The notes below the pieces were generated by a model, which had not been told where the DNA came from, made no database searches, and saw only the letters and a list, made by a program, of their open reading frames with translations. Below are positions 7,755-15,394 of a stretch of 23,166 nucleotides of DNA, piece after piece. Source of the DNA: an uncultured Clostridium sp. (lineage in GTDB: Bacteria > Bacillota > Clostridia > Clostridiales > Clostridiaceae); assembly GCF_900769625.1 (NCBI RefSeq), contig NZ_CAAGHK010000040.1, forward strand, positions 1 through 23,166. Reading direction: 5' to 3'. Both the position numbers and the translations under genes were made by a program. Each line of letters starts with the position of its first letter. The first letter of the stretch is position 1.

Positions 7755-7841
7755 CTATCTGAGATTATGAATTACATAATATATACGTTCTATTAGTTAA
7801 ATTTCACTAAATAAAAGAAATCTGCAGAGATTTATTTATAA

Positions 7842-7855
7842 TTGATAATTATCAA
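7842..7855. promoter_or_regulatory. 14-bp perfect palindrome, possible operator
   Basis: TTGATAATTATCAA lies about 160 bp upstream of nudC. It resembles half of a Fur-type box, but such palindromes arise readily in AT-rich DNA and no iron gene is adjacent. Confidence 0.2.
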
Positions 7856-8013
7856 ATGAAAAGTTATTTTATAGCAAATTATTAAAAGGCAGAGGGGAAG
7901 AATTAAGTTTTATTATATAATACTATTGTTGCTGAAGTTTTTAGAATTTATTAAAACAATCAGTATTAGCAAGAGTATAATTAATTTATAGTTAGGTTTG
8001 AAATGGAGGAAAG

Positions 8014-8862
8014 ATGATGATTCAGGAGATTGCACCACATAAATATGACAATAAATATATTAAAGACATAGTAGTGAAAGATGAGGATTATATACTTATT
8101 TTTGATAAGAATGAAGTTTGTTTAAAGAATAAAAATGAACAATTGTCAATACCCCAATATAAGGATTTAAAAAATAAAATTAAAGTATTAGACGAAAAGC
8201 TTGTATATCTTTTTAAGATTGATGATATAGGATTTTTTATGATTAATTATATTAATAAAGATGAATGTAGCTTATTAAGATGGGAAAATACATCAGCATT
8301 TAGGACAATGCAGCCAGGATGGCAGGCCTTTGGTGGAATTACAGCAAAACACTTATATGACTGGTATTCAAAAAATAAATTCTGCGGAATATGTGGCAGT
8401 CCAATGGAGATGTATGAAAAAGAAAGGGCAGTGTGTTGCAGAAGTTGTAAAAATATTGTCTATCCAACAATAGCACCAGCTGTAATTGTTGGGGTAAAGA
8501 ATAAGGACAAGATTCTTCTTACTAAGTATTCAAGAGGAAACTATAGAAAATATGCTCTCGTTGCTGGTTTTGTAGAAATTGGTGAATCAATTGAAGACAC
8601 AGTAAAGCGTGAAGTGATGGAAGAAGTAGGTCTTAAGGTAAAGAATATAAGATATTTCGGAAGCCAGCCATGGGGATTCACCAATACACTTCTGGCAGGT
8701 TTTTTTGCAGATCTTGATGGTGATGATAATGTCACACTTGAAGAAGATGAACTGTCAGAAGGAACATGGTTCAGATATGATGAACTTCCTGAAAGGGATC
8801 TTCTCATAAGTCTCACTCAGACAATGATTAATGAGTTTGAAAAGAAGAAGGGAAATGTTTAA
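8014..8862 (+). CDS. nudC: NADH pyrophosphatase NudC (Nudix hydrolase)
   Basis: This cytoplasmic enzyme hydrolyses NAD(H) to NMN(H) and AMP, and family members remove NAD caps from RNA. The 282 residues include an N-terminal domain, a four-cysteine zinc ribbon (Cys124, Cys127, Cys142 and Cys145), and the Nudix box from Gly185 (GFVEIGES...REVMEEVGL, 185-207). The NudC signature SQPWGFTNTLLAGF (217-230) is close to the canonical SQPWPFPxS. GGAGG at 8003-8007 supports the start at 8014, with an adjacent ATG at 8017 as alternative. It is a single gene, ended by the hairpin at 8891-8909. Confidence 0.92.
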   Translation: MMIQEIAPHKYDNKYIKDIVVKDEDYILIFDKNEVCLKNKNEQLSIPQYKDLKNKIKVLDEKLVYLFKIDDIGFFMINYINKDECSLLRWENTSAFRTMQPGWQAFGGITAKHLYDWYSKNKFCGICGSPMEMYEKERAVCCRSCKNIVYPTIAPAVIVGVKNKDKILLTKYSRGNYRKYALVAGFVEIGESIEDTVKREVMEEVGLKVKNIRYFGSQPWGFTNTLLAGFFADLDGDDNVTLEEDELSEGTWFRYDELPERDLLISLTQTMINEFEKKKGNV

Positions 8863-8865
8863 GTC

Positions 8866-8920
8866 AGTTGACAATTGACAATAAAGGATGAAATCCTGGC
8901 AGATTTTTTGATTAATTTAG
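8866..8920 (+). repeat. Dispersed repeat, diverged copy in opposite orientation
   Basis: The run from GTTGACAATTGACAAT through GGATGAAATCCT to GATTTTTTGATTA matches the reverse complement of the three minus-oriented copies. It includes a small hairpin (AAATC 8891-8895, GATTT 8902-8906) followed by Ts, which can serve as the nudC terminator. It faces copy 2 at 8968-9053, so the two form a broken large inverted repeat. Confidence 0.65.
8891..8909 (+). terminator. Probable nudC terminator inside a repeat copy
   Basis: The 5-bp stem AAATC/GATTT around loop CTGGCA is followed by a T-run, 28 bp after the nudC stop. The stem is short, but the U-tract is good. Confidence 0.5.
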
Positions 8921-8967
8921 TGGAATTTATTATTAGAATTTATATATTAATATATATTTTAACAAAT

Positions 8968-9053
8968 AATTTACATAGTAATTAAAAAATCATCTAAGGA
9001 TTTTCATCAAACTTGTCAATTTTCCAATTTCAATTGTTAATTGAAATATATAT
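8968..9053 (-). repeat. Dispersed repeat, copy 2
   Basis: It shares TTTACATAGTAATTAAAAAAT, TCTAAGGATTTTCA.CAAA, TTGTCAATT and GTTAATTGAAATATATA (in parts) with copy 3 at 19435-19508. Compared with copy 3 it has about 10 extra bases between the TTGTCAATT core and the TTAATTGAAAT end. Read on the minus strand it contains AAAATC-loop-GATTTTTT. Confidence 0.75.
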
Positions 9054-9138
9054 AATATATTCATCTCATATAATATTATATATCAAAAGTTGTATAACAA
9101 AGGTATAGGATAATTATTAAAAAGGGGATGGGTATTTA

Positions 9139-9738
9139 ATGGAATCATATAAGCAGGCATCATCTGAAATAAATGATGGAAACTTCAGTATAATATGTAA
9201 TAACTGTTTAGGAGGATTTATATATCAGCATTACAATCTTGAATACAGGACACCTACTTTGGGATTATTTATTATTGCAAAGGACTACATTAAGTTCCTG
9301 AAAGATATAAAATCTTATCTATCAAAAAAGCTGGAGTTTATAAAGCCAGATGAGTCCAAGGGTTATAAAAGTTTTAATCAGACAGCAGAAATGATGAAAT
9401 TTCCGGTTGCCAGACTAGGAGACATTGAAGTATTTTTCATGCATTATAAAGATGAAAAAGAAGCAACGGAAAAGTGGTATAGGAGAATAAATAAAATCAG
9501 ATGGAATGACTTAATTGTAATTATGGCAGAAAACGAAACATGCAACCGTCAGGTAGTAGAAGAATTTGATAAACTGTCATTTAAAAATAAGGTAAGCTTT
9601 ACGATAAATGATTACAATGATGTAAAATCATCATGCTGGGTAAAAGAGATGCAGGAGCCTGGAAAGTTGTGGAACGCTGAAGTAATAATGAAACATTTTG
9701 ATCTGACAGGATTTATAAATAATAGAGTTACAGAGTAA
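9139..9738 (+). CDS. DUF1919 family protein
   Basis: The 199-residue product matches the DUF1919 pattern: FSIICNNCLGGFIYQHYNLE near the N-terminus, then TPTLGLFIIAKDYIKFL, then a central FPVARLGDIEVFFMHY block, a WNDLIVIMAEN segment and a C-terminal WVKEM region. DUF1919 proteins often lie in exopolysaccharide or capsule gene clusters and are thought to act in polysaccharide modification, but no activity is established. AAGGGGATGGG upstream supports the start. This copy has no glycan genes beside it, so its partner pathway is not evident. Confidence 0.8.
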   Translation: MESYKQASSEINDGNFSIICNNCLGGFIYQHYNLEYRTPTLGLFIIAKDYIKFLKDIKSYLSKKLEFIKPDESKGYKSFNQTAEMMKFPVARLGDIEVFFMHYKDEKEATEKWYRRINKIRWNDLIVIMAENETCNRQVVEEFDKLSFKNKVSFTINDYNDVKSSCWVKEMQEPGKLWNAEVIMKHFDLTGFINNRVTE

Positions 9739-9920
9739 TAAATTGATGTATATATGTGTCCGTAGAACAGATTATTGTTTATTATTTTAAAGAATACAGA
9801 TTTTAATTAAGAATTTTCAACAGTAATTAAATATTTAATGTGTTATAATTTAATAAAAATAGTCAATACTTTTATTATAGATAAATGAGAGCTGTTTTTT
9901 CAGCTCAGTAGGGGGATAGA

Positions 9921-10462
9921 ATGGATATAATAAGAGAGCACATATATACAGAACATGATTTTGAATAAATTTCTAAAAATTTCACCGGAAAAGCAGAATA
10001 CGATAATGGTTTTATTTTTTTGAGTTCAAGCATATCTATTGAGCATAACAGGATAAAACGAAAAATATTAAGTAAACTTGACACATTTTTAATGGCTCAA
10101 AATGTGAGGTTTTTGATGAGGCTATAGAAGTTATATTTCAGGATAATGAAGAAATATATAAGTATAAGCCAGATGTTTTCGTTATGTGTGAAAATTATAC
10201 AAGAAAAGATGAGAGCTTTACAAGTCCGCCTGTCATAATCTTTGAGATTGTATCAAAAAGCACGGCATCTCATGATTATATAACAAAACTTGCTGTATAT
10301 CAGAAATTTAAAGTAAGGGAATACAATATAGTTGAACAAAGTGGAAAAATAATACAATATTCTTATGTAGATGGCCAGTATATAATTAATGATGATGAAT
10401 ATGTAAGTACTGTATTTGAAAATTTAAAAATAAAACTTGATGAAATTTTTAACAGTATTTAG
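9921..10462 (+). pseudogene. Uma2-type (DUF820) PD-(D/E)XK nuclease, multiply frameshifted
   Basis: The gene starts properly (GGGGG at 9911-9915, ATG at 9921). It stops at 9966-9968, and the family pattern then jumps between frames: FLKISPE follows in a second frame and KAEYDNGFIFLSSS.SIEHNRI in the first. CEVFDEAIEVIFQDNEE to KPDVFVMCEN and VIIFEIVSKST..YITKLAVYQKFKVREYNIV follow in a third. At least three indels are needed to restore a protein of about 180 residues. The catalytic-core elements (KPD, then FEIVSKS) remain in the downstream open part at 10184-10462. Uma2 proteins are putative nucleases that occur as solitary, often multicopy genes in bacteria. A hairpin GAGCTG/CAGCTC (9889-9906) lies in its leader. 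Confidence 0.8.
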
Positions 10463-10473
10463 AGAATAGTAAG

Positions 10474-10512
10474 ATATAGGATAGTTATATAATAACTACC
10501 CTATATTTTTTA
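10474..10512 (+). terminator. Terminator after the Uma2 remnant
   Basis: ATATAGG-TAGTTAT pairs with ATAACTA-CCTATAT with one mismatch, around a very short loop, and runs into TTTTTT. A strong intrinsic terminator. Confidence 0.8.
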
Positions 10513-10611
10513 TTTTATAAGTAAGTCAAATAGAAATATATAAATGTAAAAAATAAAATACTATAATTATGTTATAATTTACTTAAGAATAAGATTATAT
10601 GGGTGATAAAA

Positions 10612-11032
10612 ATGGAGTTTTATGAGATTATTAACGAATTAAAGGAAGCGTTGAAAGATGAGAAGCTTGTTATTTTTGTAGGTGCCGGAATTTCAAAAAA
10701 ATTCTGGAATACCCACATGGGGGAAGACTGTAAGGACATTTGCAGAAAAGATAGGATACCCATCCCATAGACTGACAACTGATGAGTATATAAGAATTCC
10801 ACAATATTTTTATGGGATTGATAGGTCAAAAGATCATGAAGAATATTATAAGATACTTTTAAAATCAGTAACCCTTGAGGTAAAGCCTAATATAATAAAT
10901 AATCTTATTGCTGAGATTCATCCTAAGCACATTGTAACAACAAATTATGATAAGCTGATGGATATGGCAGCAGATAATTATGAAATAATAACAACAGACA
11001 GGGAGCTTCTTAAATTAAATATTACTATGTAA
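10612..11032 (+). pseudogene. SIR2-family protein, frameshifted in an A-tract and truncated
   Basis: The ATG at 10612 (GGGTG upstream) begins a SIR2-like protein: LVIFVGAGIS is the NAD-binding glycine motif. At the seven-A tract (10685-10691) the frame shifts. With six As it would read GAGISKNSGIPTWGK, the canonical family sequence, which continues in the other frame to 11032. Further on, HIVTTNYDKLMDMA fits the SIR2_2 type found in many defence-related proteins. The restored product is about 140 residues and stops soon after TTDRELLKLN, so the C-terminal part is also lost. SIR2-domain defence proteins deplete NAD+; this copy is not expected to work unless the tract slips, and even then it is short. 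Confidence 0.8.
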
Positions 11033-11157
11033 ACTATTTATCAGAACATATATAATTCTTGATAAAAAATCTCATAATGTGTGATTTGAATATAATTTGT
11101 TGAAGATATGCAAATAATATATAATAAACAGTTTTATTGTTGAAAGGAAGTAATAAC

Positions 11158-11682
11158 ATGAAGGGACTTATACATATTTATTGTGGCGATGGAAAAGGAA
11201 AGACAACAGCAGCAACTGGCCTGGCAATAAGATGCGCTGGATATCTTATGAAAGTGATTTTTGTGCAGTTTATGAAGGATGGAACTTCCAATGAACTGAA
11301 GATATTAAATGATATAGATAATATTGATGTTATGGTATGCAGAAAACATCTTGGATTTTCATGGAATATGGATGATGAAAAAAAGAAAATAGCAGAACAG
11401 GAATATTCAAAGCTTTTTGATGAAGCAGTGTCAGAAGCTGTTAATAAAGAAGCTGATATGATTATTTTTGATGAAATAATGTCAGCACTCTCATGCAAGT
11501 TTGTTTCCGAAGAAAAGGTATTGAAATTCTTAAAGGAAAAACCAGAAAAGCTTGAAGTGATAATGACTGGTAGAAATCCATCTCAAGAACTTATTGATAA
11601 GGCTGATTATGTATCAGAAGTGAAAAAAATAAAGCATCCATTTGATAAGGGTGTAAGTTCAAGAATAGGAATTGAGTATTAG
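11158..11682 (+). CDS. cobO: Corrinoid adenosyltransferase (CobO/BtuR/CobA type)
   Basis: This cytoplasmic enzyme transfers the adenosyl group of ATP to cob(I)alamin or cob(I)yrinic acid a,c-diamide. The 174 residues carry the P-loop GDGKGKTTAATG at 10-21, the VQFMK segment at 36-40, Walker-B-like MIIFDE at 101-106, and the C-terminal DYVSEVKKIKHPFDKG, where the metal- and substrate-binding region lies. The length is normal for the family. I start at 11158, preceded by GAAAGGAAG; an upstream TTG at 11137 in the same frame has no ribosome site. No other cobalamin genes and no B12 riboswitch are seen nearby, so it probably works in salvage or is an extra copy. Confidence 0.92.
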   Translation: MKGLIHIYCGDGKGKTTAATGLAIRCAGYLMKVIFVQFMKDGTSNELKILNDIDNIDVMVCRKHLGFSWNMDDEKKKIAEQEYSKLFDEAVSEAVNKEADMIIFDEIMSALSCKFVSEEKVLKFLKEKPEKLEVIMTGRNPSQELIDKADYVSEVKKIKHPFDKGVSSRIGIEY

Positions 11683-11829
11683 ATAAAACATTCCTATGGA
11701 CAGTGGTTTTATGATATAATATCACCACATTAAAGTCAGAAAATATATTATGATGTCTGGAAAGCAGTTTGTGATAATTTATGATATAGTCTTTTTTCTG
11801 TCTTTCAAATAATTAAATGAGGTGAATTT

Positions 11830-12705
11830 ATGTTTGAAATATCATTCCCTGTTAAACAGTGTGAAATAGATAGTGTGTTGAATAAGCTTATAACAATAGG
11901 TCTTGATTCCACATATTATAATGCTCCATATGAAGTTACTGTTGATTCAAATGGTTATGGATTTTTTGAAAAGGAAGATGAATTTACAGAATTAAAAGTT
12001 TATCCTTATGAAGATAATAAGGAAGTATGTCTTGAACATATTGAAAGAATAAAAGAACTTTTAGATATAAAAGAAGAAATAAAACTTTCAGAAACCAAGA
12101 CTGATGGATGGCAGATGGATTTTGAGCCTGTAGACCTCAACAATGGATGGGTGATTGCGCAGCCTGATTGTGAAATAAGTGATGATAAAAAGAGAATAAA
12201 TTTTGAGTCTCAGGGTTCATTTGGAACAGGACTTCATGAAACTACACAGGATTTCCTGAGATACATACTGGCAGAGGATTTCACTGGATTAAAAGTAATG
12301 GATTTAGGTACTGGTTCTGGAATATTAGCCATAGCAGCATCAATAAGAAATGCAGACCATGTTACTGCGCTTGATATCAGGGATGTTAGTGAAGAAGTAT
12401 TATATAATGCTGGCCTTAATAATTTAAGTAATATTGATGTTGTTATAAATGATGTTACAAGCAGAGAATCAAAAATTAATAATAAATATGATGTAGTATT
12501 CATAAACATAGGCGGAGATGAAACTTTATCGTGTATGGATCTTATCAACAGTTCAATAAAGGATAATGGAAGATTATTTGTTTCTGGTCTTGTTGAATGG
12601 AGCAGTGATGATATCTATAATGAACTGCATAGACAGGGATATGATTTGATTAAGAAGACTAAAACCAATGAATGGGTGACAATGGTTCTTCAAAAGAATA
12701 TATAA
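11830..12705 (+). CDS. PrmA-like (ribosomal protein L11) methyltransferase paralogue
   Basis: The 291-residue protein has a PrmA-like N-terminal domain (1-90) and a class I SAM methyltransferase domain. The PrmA hallmark GSFGTGLHETTQ lies at 129-140, SAM motif I VMDLGTGSGILAIAA at 156-170, and the acidic ALDIRD at 180-185. The motif IV region reads FINIGGDE where housekeeping PrmA normally has NILA, so the active site differs. It is not in the usual dnaJ-prmA setting. It may therefore be a second, diverged copy with another protein or small-molecule target. AATGAGGTG upstream supports the start at 11830. Confidence 0.8.
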   Translation: MFEISFPVKQCEIDSVLNKLITIGLDSTYYNAPYEVTVDSNGYGFFEKEDEFTELKVYPYEDNKEVCLEHIERIKELLDIKEEIKLSETKTDGWQMDFEPVDLNNGWVIAQPDCEISDDKKRINFESQGSFGTGLHETTQDFLRYILAEDFTGLKVMDLGTGSGILAIAASIRNADHVTALDIRDVSEEVLYNAGLNNLSNIDVVINDVTSRESKINNKYDVVFINIGGDETLSCMDLINSSIKDNGRLFVSGLVEWSSDDIYNELHRQGYDLIKKTKTNEWVTMVLQKNI

Positions 12706-12781
12706 AATCAAAATAATACATACTAAAACCAAAGAAGAAGGATGAAGATATATTCATTTTTAGTAAAGGGGGAATTAATGA

Positions 12782-13228
12782 ATGAGTGAAAAGGTGGAGG
12801 TTATAAATAAGCTGCTTGTAGAACTTTTCAATGACATTCAGGAGATAGAGGAGCAGTCTTTGAGGCGTGAAGATATCGGTGACTTATCGATTACGGAAAT
12901 ACATACAATAGAAGCTATCGGCATAAATGTTGAAAAGACAATGTCTGAAATTGCACAAAGCTTGAGAGTAACAGGAGGAACGCTGACAGCCTGCATAAAC
13001 AAACTTATAAAAAAGGGATATGTTGAGCGTAACAGAACGGAAGCAGATAGAAGAATCGTTCTTATAAAACTTACTGAACAAGGGAAAAGAGCTTTTGAGC
13101 AACATAAGAAATTTCATGATGAAATGGTACATAACACTATAAAAAGTCTCAAAGATGACGAAAAGGCTGTTCTTATTTCTTCTCTCGATAAGATAAAACA
13201 GTTTTTTGCAGATAAATATAATGTTTAG
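12782..13228 (+). CDS. MarR family regulator, FabT-like
   Basis: The 148-residue winged-helix repressor has a helix-turn-helix at about 53-76 (TMSEIAQSLRVTGGTLTACINKL in parts) and a wing with the conserved DRR at 89-91. N-terminal VEVINKLLVELFNDI and LSITEIHTIEAIG are typical of clostridial FabT-type regulators, which control fatty acid synthesis genes. Those regulators usually head a fab operon; here none follows, only a hairpin and a broken aminotransferase gene. The strong AAAGGGGG ribosome site fits the ATG at 12782; an ATG at 12778 runs into a stop after two codons. It could be a second copy acting in trans or one that lost its targets. Confidence 0.85.
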   Translation: MSEKVEVINKLLVELFNDIQEIEEQSLRREDIGDLSITEIHTIEAIGINVEKTMSEIAQSLRVTGGTLTACINKLIKKGYVERNRTEADRRIVLIKLTEQGKRAFEQHKKFHDEMVHNTIKSLKDDEKAVLISSLDKIKQFFADKYNV

Positions 13229-13251
13229 GATCTGTAGACTTTAAGATTGAT

Positions 13252-13282
13252 TTTACCCCGCAATAAATTCATTGTGGGGTAT
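13252..13282 (+). terminator. GC-rich hairpin after the MarR gene
   Basis: TACCCCGCAAT pairs with ATTGTGGGGTA (one G-U pair) around AAATTC, 24 bp after the MarR stop. The following bases (TTGTTAT) form only a weak U-tract. It probably ends the MarR transcript, and the aminotransferase remnant begins immediately downstream. Confidence 0.65.
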
Positions 13283-13804
13283 TGTTATAATAAGGATGCC
13301 TTGAGCAAAATGAAGGCAGGAGCATGGGAGTATGATATCATTAATGATGGTCTTAAGTGCAATATGACTGATATAAGTGCAGCAATTGGTAATGTACAGC
13401 TTAAAAGATATGAAAAGATGATTCAAAGAAGAAGAGCAATATTCAAGACTTACAATGATATCTTAGGAAAAGAAGATTTCTCTATAATTCCATTTACTAA
13501 AGATGAAAATGGCACAGAAACTTCATACCATTTATATCTTTATAGAGTAAAGGGCTTCAATGAAGAAAAGAGAAACAAGGTAATTCAGATACTTGCTGAA
13601 AGAGGAATAGCTACCAATGTACACTATAAACCTCTTCCAATGCTTACTTTATACAAAAATTTAGGATATGATATTAAGGATTATCCAAATGCATATGCTA
13701 TGTATCAAAATGAAATCACACTGCCAGTATACAGCACACTATCTTTAGAAGATGCTGCCTATGTTGCTGAAGAAACAGTTAAGGCAATTAAGGAAGTATT
13801 ATAG
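13283..13804 (+). pseudogene. 5'-truncated DegT/DnrJ/EryC1/StrS aminotransferase
   Basis: Coding resemblance begins around 13285 (NKDALSKMKAGAWEYDI) and continues to a normal C-terminus. It includes CNMTDISAAIGNVQLKRYEKMIQRR, TSYHLYLYRV and the ATNVHYKPLPML segment, as in sugar aminotransferases of this family. Only about 170 of the usual 370-400 residues remain. The PLP-binding lysine and the N-terminal half are absent, and no plausible start or ribosome site exists. The frame stays open without lesions, so loss of the 5' half may be fairly recent. The intact enzyme would have aminated a nucleotide-linked keto sugar. Confidence 0.75.
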
Positions 13805-13899
13805 AATAAGATGGTAATTGGATTTGTGATATAAAGATACTAACGTATTGGCATTAAGAAAACATTATTTTATATTATTATCGATTATCTTGCAATAAG

Positions 13900-13933
13900 A
13901 ACAGCCGTATCAGTATGATACAGCTGTTTTTTT
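13900..13933 (+). terminator. Strong intrinsic terminator
   Basis: AACAGC-GTATCA pairs with TGATAC-GCTGTT (one internal mismatch) around GTA, followed by seven Ts. It closes the aminotransferase remnant's transcript and separates it from the GntR operon. Confidence 0.9.
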
Positions 13934-13998
13934 GTTAGCATTAGAGTTATTTTTTAGTTGTAGGTAATTCAAGATAAAGAAAAATTTTATATAATATA

Positions 13999-14050
13999 TT
14001 TACAAATTTAGAAAGTGATGATATTATGTGTATATAGAATATATATACAC
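13999..14050 (+). promoter_or_regulatory. Promoter with overlapping operator for the GntR-ABC operon
   Basis: TTTACA (13999-14004), a 17-bp spacer and TATTAT (14022-14027) make a good sigma-A promoter. Immediately downstream, GTGTATATA (14028-14036) and TATATACAC (14042-14050) form a perfect 9-bp inverted repeat with a 5-bp centre, covering the expected transcription start. This is the usual place for an autoregulating GntR repressor of the YtrA type. Confidence 0.75.
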
Positions 14051-14071
14051 TTAGATACGGAGGTATACAGT

Positions 14072-14446
14072 TTGGATATTCTAATAAGCAATGATTCTCC
14101 TGTCAAGCTATATGAGCAGATTGAAAATGCTATAAAAAATAATATATTAAATGGCAGTCTTAAGTCAGGTGAGATGCTGCCATCAATAAGAATGCTGGCA
14201 AAAGAGCTTAAGGTGAGCATAATCACAACTAAAAGGGCCTATGAAGAGCTTGAAAAGGAAGGATTCATAGAAACAGTAGTAGGAAAAGGAACTTTCGTTT
14301 CAGGGACCAATTCTGAAAGGCTCAAGGAAGCAGCAATGGCAGAGATGGAAAGTAGGCTTGAAGAAGTTATAGTATCAGCAAAGTCTCTTGGACTTACGCT
14401 TGATGAATGCATTGAGATTCTGAAGGATTTATATGAAGAGGTCTGA
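14072..14446 (+). CDS. GntR family regulator, YtrA type
   Basis: The 124-residue repressor has an N-terminal winged helix (residues 10-75) with the GntR pattern PVKLYEQIENAIKNNILNG, LPSIRMLAKEL and TTKRAYEELEKEGFIETVVGKGTFV (in parts), and a short helical C-terminal segment typical of the YtrA subfamily. Only a TTG start at 14072 gives the family N-terminus (MDILISNDSP), and GGAGG at 14059-14063 is 8 bp before it. It is first in an operon with an ABC ATPase and permease. YtrA-type regulators repress such operons and are often released by cell-wall-active antibiotics or another membrane signal. Confidence 0.9.
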   Translation: MDILISNDSPVKLYEQIENAIKNNILNGSLKSGEMLPSIRMLAKELKVSIITTKRAYEELEKEGFIETVVGKGTFVSGTNSERLKEAAMAEMESRLEEVIVSAKSLGLTLDECIEILKDLYEEV

Positions 14447-14453
14447 TTTAATT

Positions 14454-15314
14454 ATGGAAGCAATAAAAATAAGAAAGTTAAAAAAGGTTTATAAGGATTT
14501 TAGTCTCGACATAGATAAGCTTGATATAAAATCGGGATTTATCACTGGTTTTATCGGGCCAAACGGTTCTGGAAAGACAACAACTATAAATTCTATAATG
14601 GGAATGATTAAGTGTGATGCTGGTGAAATAGATGTTTTGGGAAAGAATATTAAAGAAGACGTAAAAGTAAAAGAAGATATTGGATATGTGGGAGATATTT
14701 CAGGATTCCTTGAGGAAAGCAGATTGAAATACATCAAAAACAGCATTGCACCATTTTATCCCAACTGGGATGAAAAAATGTACAGAAGCTATATGGAAAA
14801 ATTCAAGCTTGATGAAAACAAGATATTCAAGGAGCTGTCAAAGGGGATGCAGAAGCAGTTTCAGCTTACTATGGCATTTTCACATCATCCAAAGGTTCTC
14901 ATTATGGATGAACCCACAGCAAATCTTGATCCGATTATCAGAAATGAAATTCTTGAAATAATAAGCGAGCATATGCTTAATGAGGAAATAACAGCATTTT
15001 ATTCATCACATATAACAACTGATATTGAGAAATGTGCTGATTATGTAGTGTTCATATATGATGGAAAAGTATTTCTTGAGGGAGAAAAGGACGAGATATT
15101 AGAAAACCATGTACTCGTAAAATTCTCTAAGGACTTATATGATGAGAGAATAGAAAAAGAGTTCATATCCATAAAGAAAAACGAATTTGGATATCACGGT
15201 ATGATGAAGGATAAAAAGAAAGCATACGAATTGTTTGGTGATGAAGCAGTTTATGACAGATGTTCTTTAGATGATATTTTGGTTTATTGTGTACAGCAGG
15301 ATAAAATCAGATAG
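14454..15314 (+). CDS. ABC transporter ATP-binding protein (YtrB-like)
   Basis: The 286-residue ATPase has Walker A GPNGSGKT at 35-42, the signature as LSKGMQKQFQ (a variant of LSGGQ), Walker B KVLIMDEP followed by TANLDP, and an H-loop SSH. The roughly 70 residues after the ATPase core suit the YtrB/BcrA group. The start at 14454 fits the family N-terminus and lies 7 bp after the GntR stop. An ATG at 14433 would overlap the GntR gene by 14 bp and has AAGGA just upstream, so it cannot be excluded. It pairs with the permease at 15395 to form an exporter or a lipid/antibiotic-sensing transporter. Confidence 0.9.
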   Translation: MEAIKIRKLKKVYKDFSLDIDKLDIKSGFITGFIGPNGSGKTTTINSIMGMIKCDAGEIDVLGKNIKEDVKVKEDIGYVGDISGFLEESRLKYIKNSIAPFYPNWDEKMYRSYMEKFKLDENKIFKELSKGMQKQFQLTMAFSHHPKVLIMDEPTANLDPIIRNEILEIISEHMLNEEITAFYSSHITTDIEKCADYVVFIYDGKVFLEGEKDEILENHVLVKFSKDLYDERIEKEFISIKKNEFGYHGMMKDKKKAYELFGDEAVYDRCSLDDILVYCVQQDKIR

Positions 15315-15356
15315 TTTTAAGATATAAATTATGAGAAATTAAACTACAATTCTAAT

Positions 15357-15369
15357 GGTGACAGTCACC
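15357..15369. repeat. Short palindrome between ATPase and permease genes
   Basis: GGTGAC-A-GTCACC lies in the 80-bp gap inside the operon. It may be a weak hairpin adjusting expression of the permease, or chance. Confidence 0.25.
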
Positions 15370-15394
15370 TGAAAGGGAAAGGAAAATAAATAAT

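Noticed and set aside
8541..8816. 91-codon antisense frame in nudC, rich in Ser
   Set aside because: Low-complexity translation of the complementary strand of the Nudix region; a shadow.
11033..11157. Cobalamin riboswitch upstream of cobO
   Set aside because: The gap is only 125 bp and lacks the B12-box-like core.
12234..12548. 104-codon antisense frame in the PrmA-like gene
   Set aside because: It overlaps conserved methyltransferase motifs and lacks any start signal.
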